Origin: Candidatus Thalassarchaeaceae archaeon | Lineage (GTDB): Archaea; Thermoplasmatota; Poseidoniia; Poseidoniales; Thalassarchaeaceae | Reading direction: 5' to 3' | DNA length: 22,524 nt | NCBI GenBank assembly: GCA_013329905.1 | Contig: DUJH01000057.1 | Location: 2,962-25,485 of the forward strand | Shown: piece by piece, positions 1 through 8,853 of the stretch | Numbering within the stretch: the first letter of the stretch is position 1 | Layout: every line of letters begins with the position of its first letter | Notes under the pieces: generated by a model | The model's input: the letters and a program-made list of their open reading frames with translations, nothing else | Told to the model about the DNA's origin: nothing | Database searches by the model: none | Translations under genes and position numbers: made by a program

Positions 1-3
1 AAA

Positions 4-759
4 TCAACAGTTAGAGCAGCAGCCTTTGCCCTCTTCGGGCTTGCTACCTTCCCATATGGTTGCCATCCCAGGAAATACAACCTTGGCACGGACTTTGACA
101 AAGCCAACTTCTTCCATCATTCGGACATAATCACGAGTAGTTCCGAAGGTGACGTAGGTCTTGGTTAACCACTTCCATGGATGGTCCTTGACTCCACAAA
201 TAATTCGCGCGTAAGCACCTACCCAAACCCGCATCCAAAGCGAGCCAAAGAATCCGTGAATCTGATTCATCTTTGCGGGATCAACAATTATCACTTTCGT
301 CCCTGGCTTCAATACTCGCAGAACCTCTCCTAAACCGGCTCGCTTGTCATACCAGTCTCTGAATGAGAACAGGGAACAGGCTCCATCGAAGCTATTGTCT
401 TGGAAAGGTAATTCCTCAGCCTTTCCTTGCACGAATTCTACCGCAGTATCGCCTCTTGCCTCTCGCTTTGTATTGACTCGCGGTCGAGCCGCCTCAAGCA
501 TCAATTCGCTAGGGTCGAGACAAACCAAATCACCGCCAACAACATCCTCAGCAAAACTGCCAGGTCCACACCCAACCTCGAGCACGCGCCCGGTTACTGC
601 ATTGCCCTCATTCGGCAAACGCTGGCGAACCATGCGCCGCCACTTGTCGACTTGACCTAGGGTGGCGAAGCGATTGATCCGGTCGTAGACCGGAATCGTT
701 GCTTCGAGGTTCCTCATCAACTCATCCCACTCGTCTGAGTCGATGGTTTCGTGGTCCAC
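4..759 (-). CDS. UbiE/MenG-like class I SAM-dependent methyltransferase
   Basis: This 251-residue cytosolic protein is predicted to move a methyl group from S-adenosylmethionine to a small molecule. SAM-binding motif I is VLEVGCGPGS (residues 59-68), with the acidic motif II residue at D82 (CLDPS). The segment FSFRDWYDKRAG followed by EVLRVLKPG (131-153) matches the motif pattern of the UbiE/MenG quinone methyltransferases, as does the N-terminal YDRINRF..LGQVDKWRR block (25-42). The substrate could be a quinone, but other Methyltransf_11 proteins look similar, so the substrate is left open. The protein ends in a short cysteine cluster (GCCSNC, 246-251), unusual for the family and possibly metal-binding. 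It is transcribed divergently from the ATP synthase operon. A TATA-like element lies about 25 bases before the ATG and there is no clear ribosome binding site, which suggests a leaderless mRNA. The stop codon is 3 bases from the window edge. Confidence 0.8.
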   Translation of the reverse strand: MDHETIDSDEWDELMRNLEATIPVYDRINRFATLGQVDKWRRMVRQRLPNEGNAVTGRVLEVGCGPGSFAEDVVGGDLVCLDPSELMLEAARPRVNTKREARGDTAVEFVQGKAEELPFQDNSFDGACSLFSFRDWYDKRAGLGEVLRVLKPGTKVIIVDPAKMNQIHGFFGSLWMRVWVGAYARIICGVKDHPWKWLTKTYVTFGTTRDYVRMMEEVGFVKVRAKVVFPGMATIWEGSKPEEGKGCCSNC

Positions 760-779
760 GGAAGCGCTCTGTCGAGGTC

Positions 780-789
780 CTATATTTGG
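780..789 (-). promoter_or_regulatory. TATA-like box for the methyltransferase gene
   Basis: Read on the minus strand this is CCAAATATAG. Its centre lies about 25 bases before the ATG at 759, the spacing expected when an archaeal TATA box drives a leaderless transcript that starts at the start codon. No Shine-Dalgarno motif is visible between box and gene, which fits. This is inferred from position and base composition only. Confidence 0.4.
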
Positions 790-849
790 TTGGTTTGGGG
801 GGAGGGTCCGCCAGACGGCCGCAACCCTATTTCTTAGGCAACTTAGGTT

Positions 850-861
850 ATCATGATATAC
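850..861 (+). promoter_or_regulatory. TATA-like element for the ATP synthase operon
   Basis: The AT-rich stretch ATCATGATATAC is the only TATA-like sequence in the divergent gap before atpH on this strand. It is centred about 42 bases before the ATG at 899. That would place transcription start near 880 and leave a short leader containing the AGGTGA ribosome binding site at 888-893. The call is tentative. Confidence 0.3.
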
Positions 862-887
862 CCATCTTCGGTCGCCCGCCTCACCGA

Positions 888-893
888 AGGTGA
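888..893 (+). promoter_or_regulatory. Ribosome binding site of atpH (decides the start)
   Basis: AGGTGA sits 5 bases before the ATG at 899. The alternative in-frame GTG at 890 lies inside this motif and so would have no binding site of its own. The same GGTGA motif precedes atpC, atpF and atpD at similar distance. Confidence 0.6.
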
Positions 894-898
894 ATCAT

Positions 899-1213
899 AT
901 GGGTCACGCTGATGTTCTCCGTACCATAAGGGAAGCAGAAGACGCCGCTGCTGCGGCGATTTCGAAGGCTGAATCAGACGCAACGAGCATCGTGCAGAAG
1001 GCACGACTCAAAGCAGCTGAGTCGCTTCAATCGAGCCGTAGCGAATCCGATGCTGAGGCTAAGAAAATCGTAACCGATGCTCGCGCCGCTGCTGAGAAGG
1101 AAGCCGGTAAGGTCGCATCCAATGGGGATGCGGCGATCGATGAGATTCACACCAGCGGTGAGAAGAACCGCGCGAAGGCAGTGAGCACAGTGCTCGATGC
1201 ATTCCGCGCTTGA
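899..1213 (+). CDS. atpH: A-type ATP synthase subunit H (peripheral stalk)
   Basis: This 104-residue protein is almost entirely Ala, Glu, Lys, Asp and Ser in heptad-like order, with no membrane segment: a long coiled-coil helix. In A/V-type ATPases subunit H (G in V-ATPases) pairs with subunit E to form the peripheral stalk that keeps the A3B3 head from rotating. The identification rests on coiled-coil composition, size (about 105 residues is usual) and its place as first gene of an H-I-K-E-C-F-A-B-D operon, as in methanogen aha operons. The start at ATG 899 is chosen over GTG 890 because AGGTGA lies 5 bases before it. The next gene follows after 30 bases. Confidence 0.85.
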   Translation: MGHADVLRTIREAEDAAAAAISKAESDATSIVQKARLKAAESLQSSRSESDAEAKKIVTDARAAAEKEAGKVASNGDAAIDEIHTSGEKNRAKAVSTVLDAFRA

Positions 1214-1243
1214 ATCTACACGCTGATTTTGGAGGTTGCTAAC

Positions 1244-3289
1244 ATGTCACAGGTCCACACCCGACAGATGGGTCGTCTGACCGCTGCGGGTGTGAAGGGC
1301 GATCTCGACGATGCTCTTGCAATCCTTTCTCGTCTGAAGGCGCTGCATTTCATCGATTACGATGGCTCAGAAGATGGGCTTTCTCTTGGTACTCCTGATG
1401 GTAAGGCTGACGATATCAGCCGCGTGCTGAACAAGGTTCGTGCAGCGGCTGCACAGGTCGACGCATCTGGACCGAGCGATGCTGTTCCAGCAGGTCCAGT
1501 TCGAGAGGCGATTAGTGGCGACCTGCCAACAAAGGTCGATTCACTTCTTGACGACCTTGGCCGCATCGACGAGATTGAAGCCTCTCTCGCTTCACAAACT
1601 GAGGAGGAGACCACTCTCAGAATGGTATCTCCGCTTGGAATAGATATCGAACTCCTATCGGGATACGAGTCAATCACTTCCTTTGTCGGCACGGCGAAGG
1701 ATGTCAATGCAGCCCGTGCCGCAGCCGGAGATGGTATCTTCGCCAGCGGCTCCGCCGATGGCGAGAACGTTGTTGGTGTATTCGTCCGCAACGAGGACGC
1801 GGCCTCTACCGCGAGCGCTCTCGACGCGGCCGGCTTTACCGCTCTACAACTTCCATTGGGCGAGGGTGACTCTACCGCTCGCCTCAACAACCTCTCAAAC
1901 ATTCGCCTCGGACTACAGTCTGAGCGCGAGGACCTCGACGGAGCCGTCGAGTCCTGGACCGAGGAGAACGGCGAAGCTTTGGTCTGCAGCCTCGAAATCC
2001 TCGAGCGAGATCACGAACTGACAACTTCTCCAGTCCGCGTCGCAGTATCAGACCACGCTTTCGTCATCGACGGCTGGGTCGAAATGGATCGCGCGCATGA
2101 CATCAAGATCGCTCTAGGTGGCTCATGTATCGTCGTCGATGTCGAGCCCTTCGTCATCGAGGCTGGCGGCGGACACCATGATCACGATCACCACCATGAG
2201 CCAGTCTCGCCACCAATCGCTTTCCAGCCGAGGAAAGCAACAAAGCCGCTCGAATTAGTCACCGACATGGTCGGTCGACCCGGCTACGGACGACTCGATC
2301 CGACCCTTTTCATGTTCATCACATATCCACTATTCTTCGGATTGATGCTCGGTGACATGGCCTACGGCCTCCTCACCATGGGCCTCGGAGGTATCCTTCT
2401 GAGCAAGGCCGGAACTAATGATGGTCTCAAGTTGGGCGGTCGCTTCCTGCTTCTCATCGGAGCGGCAACCGTACTCTTCGGTTACATTTACGCGGAATTT
2501 GCAGGTTGGGAAATCTTCCCGCACTACGGACACCACAGTCCTGTGGAATTCATGCAAGCTCTGTACCCAGCAGTTGATTCGCACGGCCACGTTTTCGAGG
2601 TCGCCTTGGGATACAACATCACTTTCGCTTTCCCGTTCCATCGCGTCTCGAGCAATCTGATGGATCTGATTATCCTCACTCTCTACATGGGCTGGATGCA
2701 CGTCATGATCGGCCTCATCATGGGCTTCAGGGATGTGCTCGTTATCGGCAACGGACACGGCGGAATTGGATGGGTTGCAGCCTTCTTTGAGAAGGGCACC
2801 TGGATGGTTCTACTCGTAGGTGGTCTTCTGTTCACGCACGCGTACATTGGCTCTCACGGTGAATTCATGACCGCGGGCGTGGCTCTGATTGGAATCGCTA
2901 CGGTCTGCTTGATATGGACTCTTTACCGCTATCACGGTCTCGATTTCCCTATCGCTCTGATGATGGGTCCAATCGAGGCGCTCGGTATGATGCCGACCAT
3001 CATCTCCTACGTTCGACTATTCGCGGTCGGCGTCGTCGGAGTCAAGATTGCCGAGACTGGTAATCACATGTTCTTCGACAATATTTCTCTCGATGAGCCA
3101 CTCATGGCCATCGCTCTCTTCATCGGCTGGCTCGTCGTCCAAGCATTTGCTTGGGTTCTCGGCGTTTTCAGCCCTAACATCCACGCGGCCCGATTGCACA
3201 TGGTCGAGTGGATGAAGCAATACTACGATTCCAGCGGAAAGCCGTTCTCGCCATTTGGTGGGACGTCACGATATGTGGAGGGTGAGTAA
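1244..3289 (+). CDS. atpI: A-type ATP synthase subunit I (membrane subunit a)
   Basis: Subunit I forms the stator half-channel beside the rotor ring and carries ions across the membrane. The protein is 681 residues, usual for the family. Residues 1 to about 305 form the soluble arm that contacts the peripheral stalk. From about 340 on there are seven or eight hydrophobic segments. The conserved arginine that faces the rotor carboxylate is R591, in SYVRLFAVGVVG. The C-terminal block NIHAARLHMVEWMKQYY is typical of the family. The start is ATG 1244, with GGAGGT 7 bases upstream; an in-frame TTG at 1229 precedes that site and is rejected. A histidine/aspartate-rich stretch (about 310-320) joins arm and membrane domain, and the first external loop also has several histidines. 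Confidence 0.95.
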   Translation: MSQVHTRQMGRLTAAGVKGDLDDALAILSRLKALHFIDYDGSEDGLSLGTPDGKADDISRVLNKVRAAAAQVDASGPSDAVPAGPVREAISGDLPTKVDSLLDDLGRIDEIEASLASQTEEETTLRMVSPLGIDIELLSGYESITSFVGTAKDVNAARAAAGDGIFASGSADGENVVGVFVRNEDAASTASALDAAGFTALQLPLGEGDSTARLNNLSNIRLGLQSEREDLDGAVESWTEENGEALVCSLEILERDHELTTSPVRVAVSDHAFVIDGWVEMDRAHDIKIALGGSCIVVDVEPFVIEAGGGHHDHDHHHEPVSPPIAFQPRKATKPLELVTDMVGRPGYGRLDPTLFMFITYPLFFGLMLGDMAYGLLTMGLGGILLSKAGTNDGLKLGGRFLLLIGAATVLFGYIYAEFAGWEIFPHYGHHSPVEFMQALYPAVDSHGHVFEVALGYNITFAFPFHRVSSNLMDLIILTLYMGWMHVMIGLIMGFRDVLVIGNGHGGIGWVAAFFEKGTWMVLLVGGLLFTHAYIGSHGEFMTAGVALIGIATVCLIWTLYRYHGLDFPIALMMGPIEALGMMPTIISYVRLFAVGVVGVKIAETGNHMFFDNISLDEPLMAIALFIGWLVVQAFAWVLGVFSPNIHAARLHMVEWMKQYYDSSGKPFSPFGGTSRYVEGE

Positions 3290-3333
3290 TCACTTTGCTA
3301 GCCGTGGAAAAAAAATAATGGAGGAAAAAGGAA

Positions 3334-3663
3334 ATGAAGACAACCGCAATGAAGGGACTTAGTGCACTCTTTGTCCTGTTCGTAATCGCAGCATTCGCGA
3401 CCGGCGTACAGGCTCAGGATGACACCAACGCAGAAACGACAGAGGACAACACCGCTGGATACGCGGCTCTTGGAGCCGGACTAGCTCTTGGCCTCGCAGG
3501 AATCGGAACTGGCCTAAGCCAGGGACCAATCGGAGCAGCATCCGTCGGCATGATCGCCGAGGACTCTGGCCGACTCGGTCACGCGATTCTGTTTACCGCT
3601 CTGCCTGAGACAATCGTCCTGTTCGGTTTTCTCGCGATGTTCTTGATGCCAGGCCTTGCTTGA
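3334..3663 (+). CDS. atpK: A-type ATP synthase subunit K (proteolipid c, rotor ring)
   Basis: This 109-residue proteolipid forms the rotor ring that is turned by ion flow. An N-terminal signal-peptide-like segment (residues about 6-27, ending VQA before QDD) precedes a short acidic linker and two membrane helices (about 42-75 and 82-106). The ion-binding carboxylate is E92 in LPETIVLFG. Q63 in GIGTGLSQG of the first helix is the position that helps coordinate Na+ in some c rings. The arrangement closely resembles, from memory, the Thermus V/A-ATPase c subunit, which also has a cleaved leader and the same Gln but is proton-driven, so the coupling ion cannot be read from this. The start has GGAGG 9 bases upstream within an A-rich leader. 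Confidence 0.93.
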   Translation: MKTTAMKGLSALFVLFVIAAFATGVQAQDDTNAETTEDNTAGYAALGAGLALGLAGIGTGLSQGPIGAASVGMIAEDSGRLGHAILFTALPETIVLFGFLAMFLMPGLA

Positions 3664-3711
3664 GCATCTCGCGAAGAATCGAGAGAATGAAAAAATCACA
3701 CACGAGATGAG

Positions 3712-4272
3712 ATGATGACACTGGAAGCGCTATCAAACGAGATTGCTGCCAAGGCTTCGGCTGAAGGCAAAGCAATCACAGACGCTGCCCGTGCGCAAGC
3801 GAAGGGAATCGCTGCGGAGGCGAAGGCTACGGCCGAGTCTACCCGCAGCGATATGGTCGCTCGCGCGGAGCGTGAGAGCAGCCAGCTGTCGGTGGAGGTC
3901 GTGGCTTCGGCCCGACAAGCGAATCAGAAGCGCGAACTTATCGCACGACGCGAAGAGTTGGACGCTACATGGGACGCAATACGAGAGAAGGTCGGCTCTG
4001 CCGATCTGAAAGGTCGCGCTGACACCCTCAAGGCTCTGCTTGCAGAAGCCAAGGGTGCTGGCGATGACATGGTATTGCACCCAGTCGCCATTGACAGAAA
4101 GGCTCTCACAGGCCAAGGCTTCGACCTTGGCGACGACGTCGACGGACTGGGTGGTTTCACCCTCGAGTCCGCCGATGGATCAATTGTACTCGATTTCCGC
4201 TTTGACAGCCGCCTAGAGGATGCTTGGGGGAGCAACCTCGGCGCGGTCAACGAAGCGATGTTTGGAAACTGA
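3712..4272 (+). CDS. atpE: A-type ATP synthase subunit E (peripheral stalk)
   Basis: Subunit E is the second strand of the peripheral stalk. The 186-residue protein begins with a long Ala/Glu/Lys/Arg-rich helix (about 1-105) able to coil around subunit H. A globular C-terminal domain (about 110-186) follows that would bind the head of subunit B. The length is within the usual 180-205. The start is either of two adjacent ATG codons (3712 or 3715). Neither has a strong ribosome binding site, only a GAGATGAG stretch, so translation may depend on the operon context. It sits between K and C, as in other archaeal ATP synthase operons, and ends 13 bases before atpC. Sequence similarity alone would be weak evidence; the position makes the call firm. 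Confidence 0.88.
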   Translation: MMTLEALSNEIAAKASAEGKAITDAARAQAKGIAAEAKATAESTRSDMVARAERESSQLSVEVVASARQANQKRELIARREELDATWDAIREKVGSADLKGRADTLKALLAEAKGAGDDMVLHPVAIDRKALTGQGFDLGDDVDGLGGFTLESADGSIVLDFRFDSRLEDAWGSNLGAVNEAMFGN

Positions 4273-4285
4273 ATGAGGTGAAAAT

Positions 4286-5338
4286 ATGGCGAGGATGGCA
4301 AGCGGTCGCTCGAATATGGCAAACGCCGGTGCGCGCGCTAAAGCGCGCAAGGCGTCGCTAATCGACGGTACGCGTATGCGACAGCTCCTACAGCAGGGCA
4401 CCGATTCAATCGGCGTCAGCATTGGAGAATTCGGATACCGCTCCGAGATGGATCTTTACTCCGCCCGCATGGGTGGTTCGGATGCCATCGAGGCAGCGCT
4501 GAGTCACAACCTCGACAATGACCTCGATTCAGTGCTCGACTTTTGCCAAGGGAACCTAAAGGGTCTCGTGGCAATCTACGTCGAACGCTTCCACTACGAG
4601 AAGGCGAAGACCGTCCTCAGGGCGGTCAACAAGGGTGCTTCGGACGGTCTGATCTCTGATCAGATTCTTCCCGAAGAGAACCCCAAGAATTCTATCTGGC
4701 TGCACATCGTGCGGACAACTGAGACTGTTCAGGAAGCCGCCGATGCAATGGCAGGGACTCCTTGGGGTCGCTGCCTTGCGAAGCTTGAGGGCGAACCACC
4801 TCTGCAAGAGATGGAAGACTCCCTCGACCGGCAGTATTTCGCTAACTCTCTGGTAGCTGCGCGCGGAGCGGACGCAAGTCCGCAATTGCTGCGCTACTTA
4901 CGAACAGAAATCGATCATCGAAACATCGTGAACCAATTCCGCGCTCAGAAGCAGAATCTTTCTCTTGAGACGCGCGTGAACCTAAACATCCCGGGAGGCA
5001 GAATCGGAGAAGCCGCGCTGAGAGCAGCTACTCAGGCTGATTCGAAGGAGGCATTGTTAGATGCCCTCCGCCGTTCAAACGCCTTCGATGATTCTGGCTT
5101 CGAGGAAGCCATGCAGGAGTCCGCCAAGCGCGGTACATTTGACCCATTGGTCAACCTCCTGCGTAACCAGCGACTGAAGATGTTGAAGCGATTTTCACAT
5201 CTCAATCCGATCTCTGCCTTCCCGGTGATTTACTATATTCAAGCCAAGGTTCTGGAAGTCCAGAACCTTCGTCTGCTCGTGCGCGGCAAGGCGGCTGGCC
5301 TCTCTGACGAGGTTATTGAAGCGCACATGTACATCTGA
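4286..5338 (+). CDS. atpC: A-type ATP synthase subunit C (central stalk base, V-ATPase d homologue)
   Basis: Subunit C is a funnel-shaped protein that caps the K ring and links it to the D/F shaft. The product is 350 residues, the normal size, with no membrane helices. Family-like patterns include the segment around LDSVLDFCQGNLKGLV, the motif YEKAKTVLRAV (residues about 102-112), and the closing NPISAFPVIYYIQAKVLEVQ with NLRLLVRGKAAGLSDEVI near the C-terminus, the most conserved part of VatC proteins. A basic Ala/Arg/Lys-rich N-terminus of about 22 residues precedes the first recognisable block. The start codon has GAGGTGA about 4 bases upstream. The gene lies 13 bases after atpE and 9 before atpF. 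Confidence 0.93.
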   Translation: MARMASGRSNMANAGARAKARKASLIDGTRMRQLLQQGTDSIGVSIGEFGYRSEMDLYSARMGGSDAIEAALSHNLDNDLDSVLDFCQGNLKGLVAIYVERFHYEKAKTVLRAVNKGASDGLISDQILPEENPKNSIWLHIVRTTETVQEAADAMAGTPWGRCLAKLEGEPPLQEMEDSLDRQYFANSLVAARGADASPQLLRYLRTEIDHRNIVNQFRAQKQNLSLETRVNLNIPGGRIGEAALRAATQADSKEALLDALRRSNAFDDSGFEEAMQESAKRGTFDPLVNLLRNQRLKMLKRFSHLNPISAFPVIYYIQAKVLEVQNLRLLVRGKAAGLSDEVIEAHMYI

Positions 5339-5347
5339 GGTGAAAAA

Positions 5348-5647
5348 ATGGAGATCGCAGTAGTGGGAACCACAGAATTCACCCTCGGATTCCAACTCGC
5401 TGGCGTTACACGCCTGCACCATCCATCAGACTTGGAAGAGACCGCTAAGGTCCTTCGCAGTCTGCTGGGACAAATCGAGGTCGGCATAATCGTGATTGAC
5501 AGTGCCGACCTCACCCAGATGCCTGAGAGACTGCGTCAGCAAATCTCGGATAGCATCACGCCCACAGTATTGGGCATCGGGACTGAGGAGGATAACACCC
5601 TCCGCGAGTCCATCAAGTCGGCTCTAGGAGTTGACCTATGGAAGTAA
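5348..5647 (+). CDS. atpF: A-type ATP synthase subunit F (central stalk)
   Basis: This is a small 99-residue subunit that binds subunit D in the rotating shaft. It opens with the family pattern [20 protein letters not shown] and has an alternating beta/alpha composition with [10 protein letters not shown] in the middle, as expected for the CheY-like F fold. The length is typical (about 100). GAGGTGA lies 5 bases before the ATG. The stop at 5645-5647 is followed by a 31-base purine-rich leader of atpA. Confidence 0.93.
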   Translation: MEIAVVGTTEFTLGFQLAGVTRLHHPSDLEETAKVLRSLLGQIEVGIIVIDSADLTQMPERLRQQISDSITPTVLGIGTEEDNTLRESIKSALGVDLWK

Positions 5648-5665
5648 TTCCAAAAAAAAGGAGAA

Positions 5666-5673
5666 GGAAGTGA
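5666..5673 (+). promoter_or_regulatory. Ribosome binding site of atpA (decides the start)
   Basis: GGAAGTGA lies 5 bases before the ATG at 5679. An in-frame ATG at 5631 inside the end of atpF would add 16 lysine-rich residues and has no such motif, so 5679 is taken. The surrounding 30 bases are almost pure A and G. Confidence 0.55.
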
Positions 5674-5678
5674 AAAAA

Positions 5679-7421
5679 ATGAGTGAGGATAATGGAGTAA
5701 TCTATCGCATATCAGGACCGGTTGTTACCGCTGTAGGCATCACCCCGCGTATGTACGAGGTGGTTCGAGTGGGACACGAGGGACTGATGGGTGAAGTCAT
5801 CGAATTGCACGGAGACCAATCGGTCATCCAGGTTTACGAGGAAACGTCGGGAATCAAGCCAGGCGAGCCCGTGATTCGAACTGGTCAGACGCTGTCTGTC
5901 CAACTCGGACCGGGTTTGCTGACTCAGATTTACGATGGAATCCAGCGACCGCTGGAGGACCTCGAAGCGACAATGGGTGTCTTCATCGAACGTGGTGTCG
6001 ACGCCGACGGTCTCGATCTGTCGAAGAAGTGGGAGTTCAACGCTACCGCTTCCGCTGGCGATGAGGTCACTGCTGGTTCCATCATCGGAACCGTGCAGGA
6101 GACCGAGACCATCGAGCATCGCGTCATGGTTCCGCCTGGAAAGAACGGAGTCATCGCGAGTATCGAGTCTGGTGAATTCAATGTCACTGAGACTGTCTGC
6201 ACGCTCGAAGATGGCACCGAGGTCGCGATGATGCAGAAGTGGCCGGTGCGAACGCCCCGACCATTCGTGCAGAAGTACGCACCAGATGTACCTCTCATCA
6301 CAGGCCAAAGGATCCTCGACTTCCTCTTCCCTCTGGCCAAGGGCGGTACCGCTGGTATCCCTGGACCATTCGGAAGCGGCAAGACCGTTACTCAGCAGCA
6401 GCTGGCCAAGTGGTCCGACGCTCAAATCGTTGTTTACATCGGATGCGGTGAGCGCGGTAACGAGATGACTGAGGTTCTCACAGAGTTCCCTCACCTAATC
6501 GATCCGCACACCGGAAAGCCTCTGATGAACCGAACCACGATGATTGCAAACACCTCCAACATGCCTGTGGCTGCTCGTGAGGCTTCCGTCTACACGGGAA
6601 TCACCATCGCCGAATACTTCCGCGACATGGGCTACGACGTCGCTCTCATGGCTGATTCAACAAGCCGCTGGGCCGAAGCAATGCGTGAGATTTCCTCGCG
6701 TCTAGAAGAGATGCCTGGCGAGGAGGGTTACCCCGCTTACCTCTCAAGCCGACTCGCTGAGTTCTACGAGCGCGCGGGTCGCGTTCAGACGCTCGCCGGC
6801 GACGACGGATCAGTATCCGTCATCGGAGCTGTGTCCCCACCTGGTGGTGACATCTCCGAGCCTGTCAGCCAAGGTACTCTGCGCATCGTCAAGGTGTTCT
6901 GGGGACTCGACGCTGGCCTTGCTCGTCAGCGTCACTTCCCTGCGATCAACTGGTTGAACTCTTACTCGTTGTACCCACAGGCACTCGACCAGTGGTACCG
7001 CGACAATATCGCTAGCGACTTCCCAGACATCCGCACTGAGATCAGTGCACTTCTGCAGGTTGAAGCCGAGCTACAGGAAATCGTCCAGTTGGTCGGTTCC
7101 GACGCTCTGCCGATTGACCAGCAGTTGACTCTCGAAGTCGCTCGAATGATTCGTGAATACTTCCTGCAGCAGAATGCGTTCCACGATGTGGACACTTACA
7201 GCAATCTCAACCTGCAATACATGATGGCCCGAGCTATCCTCAGCTTCCAGGCTGAGGCAAAGAAGGCCATCGCTGGCGGTGCAGACCTCGAGTCTGTAGT
7301 CAACGTTCAGGCTCGCACCGACATCATGCGCGGACGATTTGAGTCCGGCTACGAGGAGCGCATCGAAGCGCTCGTATCAGACATGGGTAAGCAAATTGCT
7401 GCTACCATGGAGGATAACTGA
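5679..7421 (+). CDS. atpA: A-type ATP synthase catalytic subunit A
   Basis: Three A subunits alternate with three B subunits in the head and make or hydrolyse ATP. The product is 580 residues, the normal length for an intein-free A subunit. The N-terminal beta-barrel ([10 protein letters not shown] onward) is followed by the non-homologous region characteristic of A subunits, with [19 protein letters not shown] near residues 150-170. The P-loop is GPFGSGKT (229-236). The catalytic glutamate is E258 in GERGNEM. The Walker B region lies in [18 protein letters not shown], and a [20 protein letters not shown] block follows. The C-terminus is helical. The P-loop is uninterrupted, so there is no intein at the site where archaeal A subunits often carry one. 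The gene lies 12 bases before atpB. Confidence 0.98.
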   Translation: MSEDNGVIYRISGPVVTAVGITPRMYEVVRVGHEGLMGEVIELHGDQSVIQVYEETSGIKPGEPVIRTGQTLSVQLGPGLLTQIYDGIQRPLEDLEATMGVFIERGVDADGLDLSKKWEFNATASAGDEVTAGSIIGTVQETETIEHRVMVPPGKNGVIASIESGEFNVTETVCTLEDGTEVAMMQKWPVRTPRPFVQKYAPDVPLITGQRILDFLFPLAKGGTAGIPGPFGSGKTVTQQQLAKWSDAQIVVYIGCGERGNEMTEVLTEFPHLIDPHTGKPLMNRTTMIANTSNMPVAAREASVYTGITIAEYFRDMGYDVALMADSTSRWAEAMREISSRLEEMPGEEGYPAYLSSRLAEFYERAGRVQTLAGDDGSVSVIGAVSPPGGDISEPVSQGTLRIVKVFWGLDAGLARQRHFPAINWLNSYSLYPQALDQWYRDNIASDFPDIRTEISALLQVEAELQEIVQLVGSDALPIDQQLTLEVARMIREYFLQQNAFHDVDTYSNLNLQYMMARAILSFQAEAKKAIAGGADLESVVNVQARTDIMRGRFESGYEERIEALVSDMGKQIAATMEDN

Positions 7422-7433
7422 GGAGGGATATGA

Positions 7434-8819
7434 ATGAGTGGAAAGGAATACCGAACCATCACTGACGTCAAGGGACCTCTAGTGTTCCTAAACAAGACCG
7501 AACCAGTCGCCTACGGCGAGATCGTGCAACTACGACTCACCGATGGCACGATGAAGAACGGACAAGTTCTCGACACCTCCGATGACCAAGTCATCGTTCA
7601 GGTGTTCGAGGGAACCGCTTCCATCGACCGCCAGACCGGCGTCAAGTTCCTAGGAGACGTTTTCCGTCTCCCAGTGAGCAAGGACCTCATCGGTCGTATC
7701 CTAGACGGAGCAGGCCGACCTCGTGACGGCGGCCCTGCAATCGTCCCAGACGAAATGGCCGACATCATCGGAGCTGCCATCAACCCATACTCGCGACAGA
7801 GTCCTGAGTCTTTCATCCAGACAGGAATCTCAGCAATCGACGCATGCACCTCGCTGGTTCGCGGACAGAAGTTGCCAATCTTCAGCGCATCTGGTCTGCC
7901 ACACAACGATATCGCGCTTCAGATTGCTCGACAAGCCAAGCTTGTCGACAGCGACGACGATTTCGTGGTAGTTTTCTGCGCTATGGGAATCACAGCGGAA
8001 GAGTACAACTTCTTCGTACACGACCTCGAGCGCACCGGCGCTCTCGAGAACGCTGCTCTCTTCGTCAATCTCGCTGACGACCCAGCTGTCGAGCGCCTAA
8101 TCACTCCGCGTCTGGCGCTCACAGCAGCTGAGTACCTAGCGTTCGAGCACGATTACCACGTGCTCGTCATCTATACTGACATGACCAACTATTGCGAATC
8201 ACTACGTCAAATCGGTGCCGCCCGTGAGGAGGTTCCTGGACGACGTGGTTACCCTGGTTACATGTACACTGACCTTGCTATGCTCTACGAGCGCGCTGGC
8301 CTTGTCAAGGGCAAGAAGGGAAGCATCACTCAATTCCCAATTCTAACTATGCCCGGTGACGATATCACCCACCCTATTCCTGATCTTTCAGGTTACATCA
8401 CCGAGGGACAAATTGTGATTTCGCGTGAACTCCACCAGAAGGGAATTTACCCGCCGATCAACGTTCTTCCTTCGCTTAGCCGACTGATGAACGCTGGAAT
8501 TGGACCGGGCAAGACCCGAGAAGACCACAAGTCGGTCTCTGACCAACTCTACGCTGCTTACGCTCAGGGTCGCGAGTTGCGCGGCCTTGTTGCGATTGTC
8601 GGTGAGGACGCGCTGAACGAGCGTGACCTTCAGTTGCTGAAGTTCGCGGATCTCTTCGAGAACAAGTTCCTGCGGCAGAGCCGCGATGAGGATCGCTCGA
8701 TTAACGAAGGCACGCTCGACCTTGCTTGGGAATTGCTGACTAGTATCGACACGAAGTATCTCGTGCGTCTGGACCAGAAGTGGATCGACAAGTACCACCC
8801 TAACGAGAAGAAGGAGTGA
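7434..8819 (+). CDS. atpB: A-type ATP synthase regulatory subunit B
   Basis: Subunit B alternates with A in the hexameric head. It binds nucleotide only at the shared interface and anchors the peripheral stalk. The product is 461 residues, as usual. It has the same fold as A but no Walker A motif: the equivalent loop reads [19 protein letters not shown]. Other conserved blocks are [24 protein letters not shown] and [17 protein letters not shown]350 in [10 protein letters not shown] is in the position of the arginine finger that reaches into the catalytic site of A. The start codon has GGAGGG about 6 bases upstream. The C-terminal stop is 34 bases before atpD. Confidence 0.98.
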   Translation: MSGKEYRTITDVKGPLVFLNKTEPVAYGEIVQLRLTDGTMKNGQVLDTSDDQVIVQVFEGTASIDRQTGVKFLGDVFRLPVSKDLIGRILDGAGRPRDGGPAIVPDEMADIIGAAINPYSRQSPESFIQTGISAIDACTSLVRGQKLPIFSASGLPHNDIALQIARQAKLVDSDDDFVVVFCAMGITAEEYNFFVHDLERTGALENAALFVNLADDPAVERLITPRLALTAAEYLAFEHDYHVLVIYTDMTNYCESLRQIGAAREEVPGRRGYPGYMYTDLAMLYERAGLVKGKKGSITQFPILTMPGDDITHPIPDLSGYITEGQIVISRELHQKGIYPPINVLPSLSRLMNAGIGPGKTREDHKSVSDQLYAAYAQGRELRGLVAIVGEDALNERDLQLLKFADLFENKFLRQSRDEDRSINEGTLDLAWELLTSIDTKYLVRLDQKWIDKYHPNEKKE

Positions 8820-8853
8820 AACCCGCTTACTGCGAGTCTAAGGAGGTGAATGA

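Noticed and set aside
1229..1243. TTG start five codons upstream of atpI
   Set aside because: The GGAGGT at 1231-1236 would be inside the coding region; ATG 1244 has it at the right distance.
5631..5678. ATG at 5631 as the atpA start, overlapping atpF
   Set aside because: It adds a lysine-rich 16-residue leader not typical of A subunits, and GGAAGTGA is well placed for ATG 5679.
6363..6386. Intein insertion at the atpA P-loop
   Set aside because: GPFGSGKT is continuous and the protein has the normal length of 580 residues.
5712..6494. Long open frame on the minus strand opposite atpA (260 codons)
   Set aside because: It lies wholly inside atpA, has no ribosome binding site or recognisable domain, and atpA is beyond doubt. 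Similar antisense frames opposite atpI (1357-1902), the pseudoprotease gene (10723-11220) and smc (16439-16906) are rejected for the same reason.
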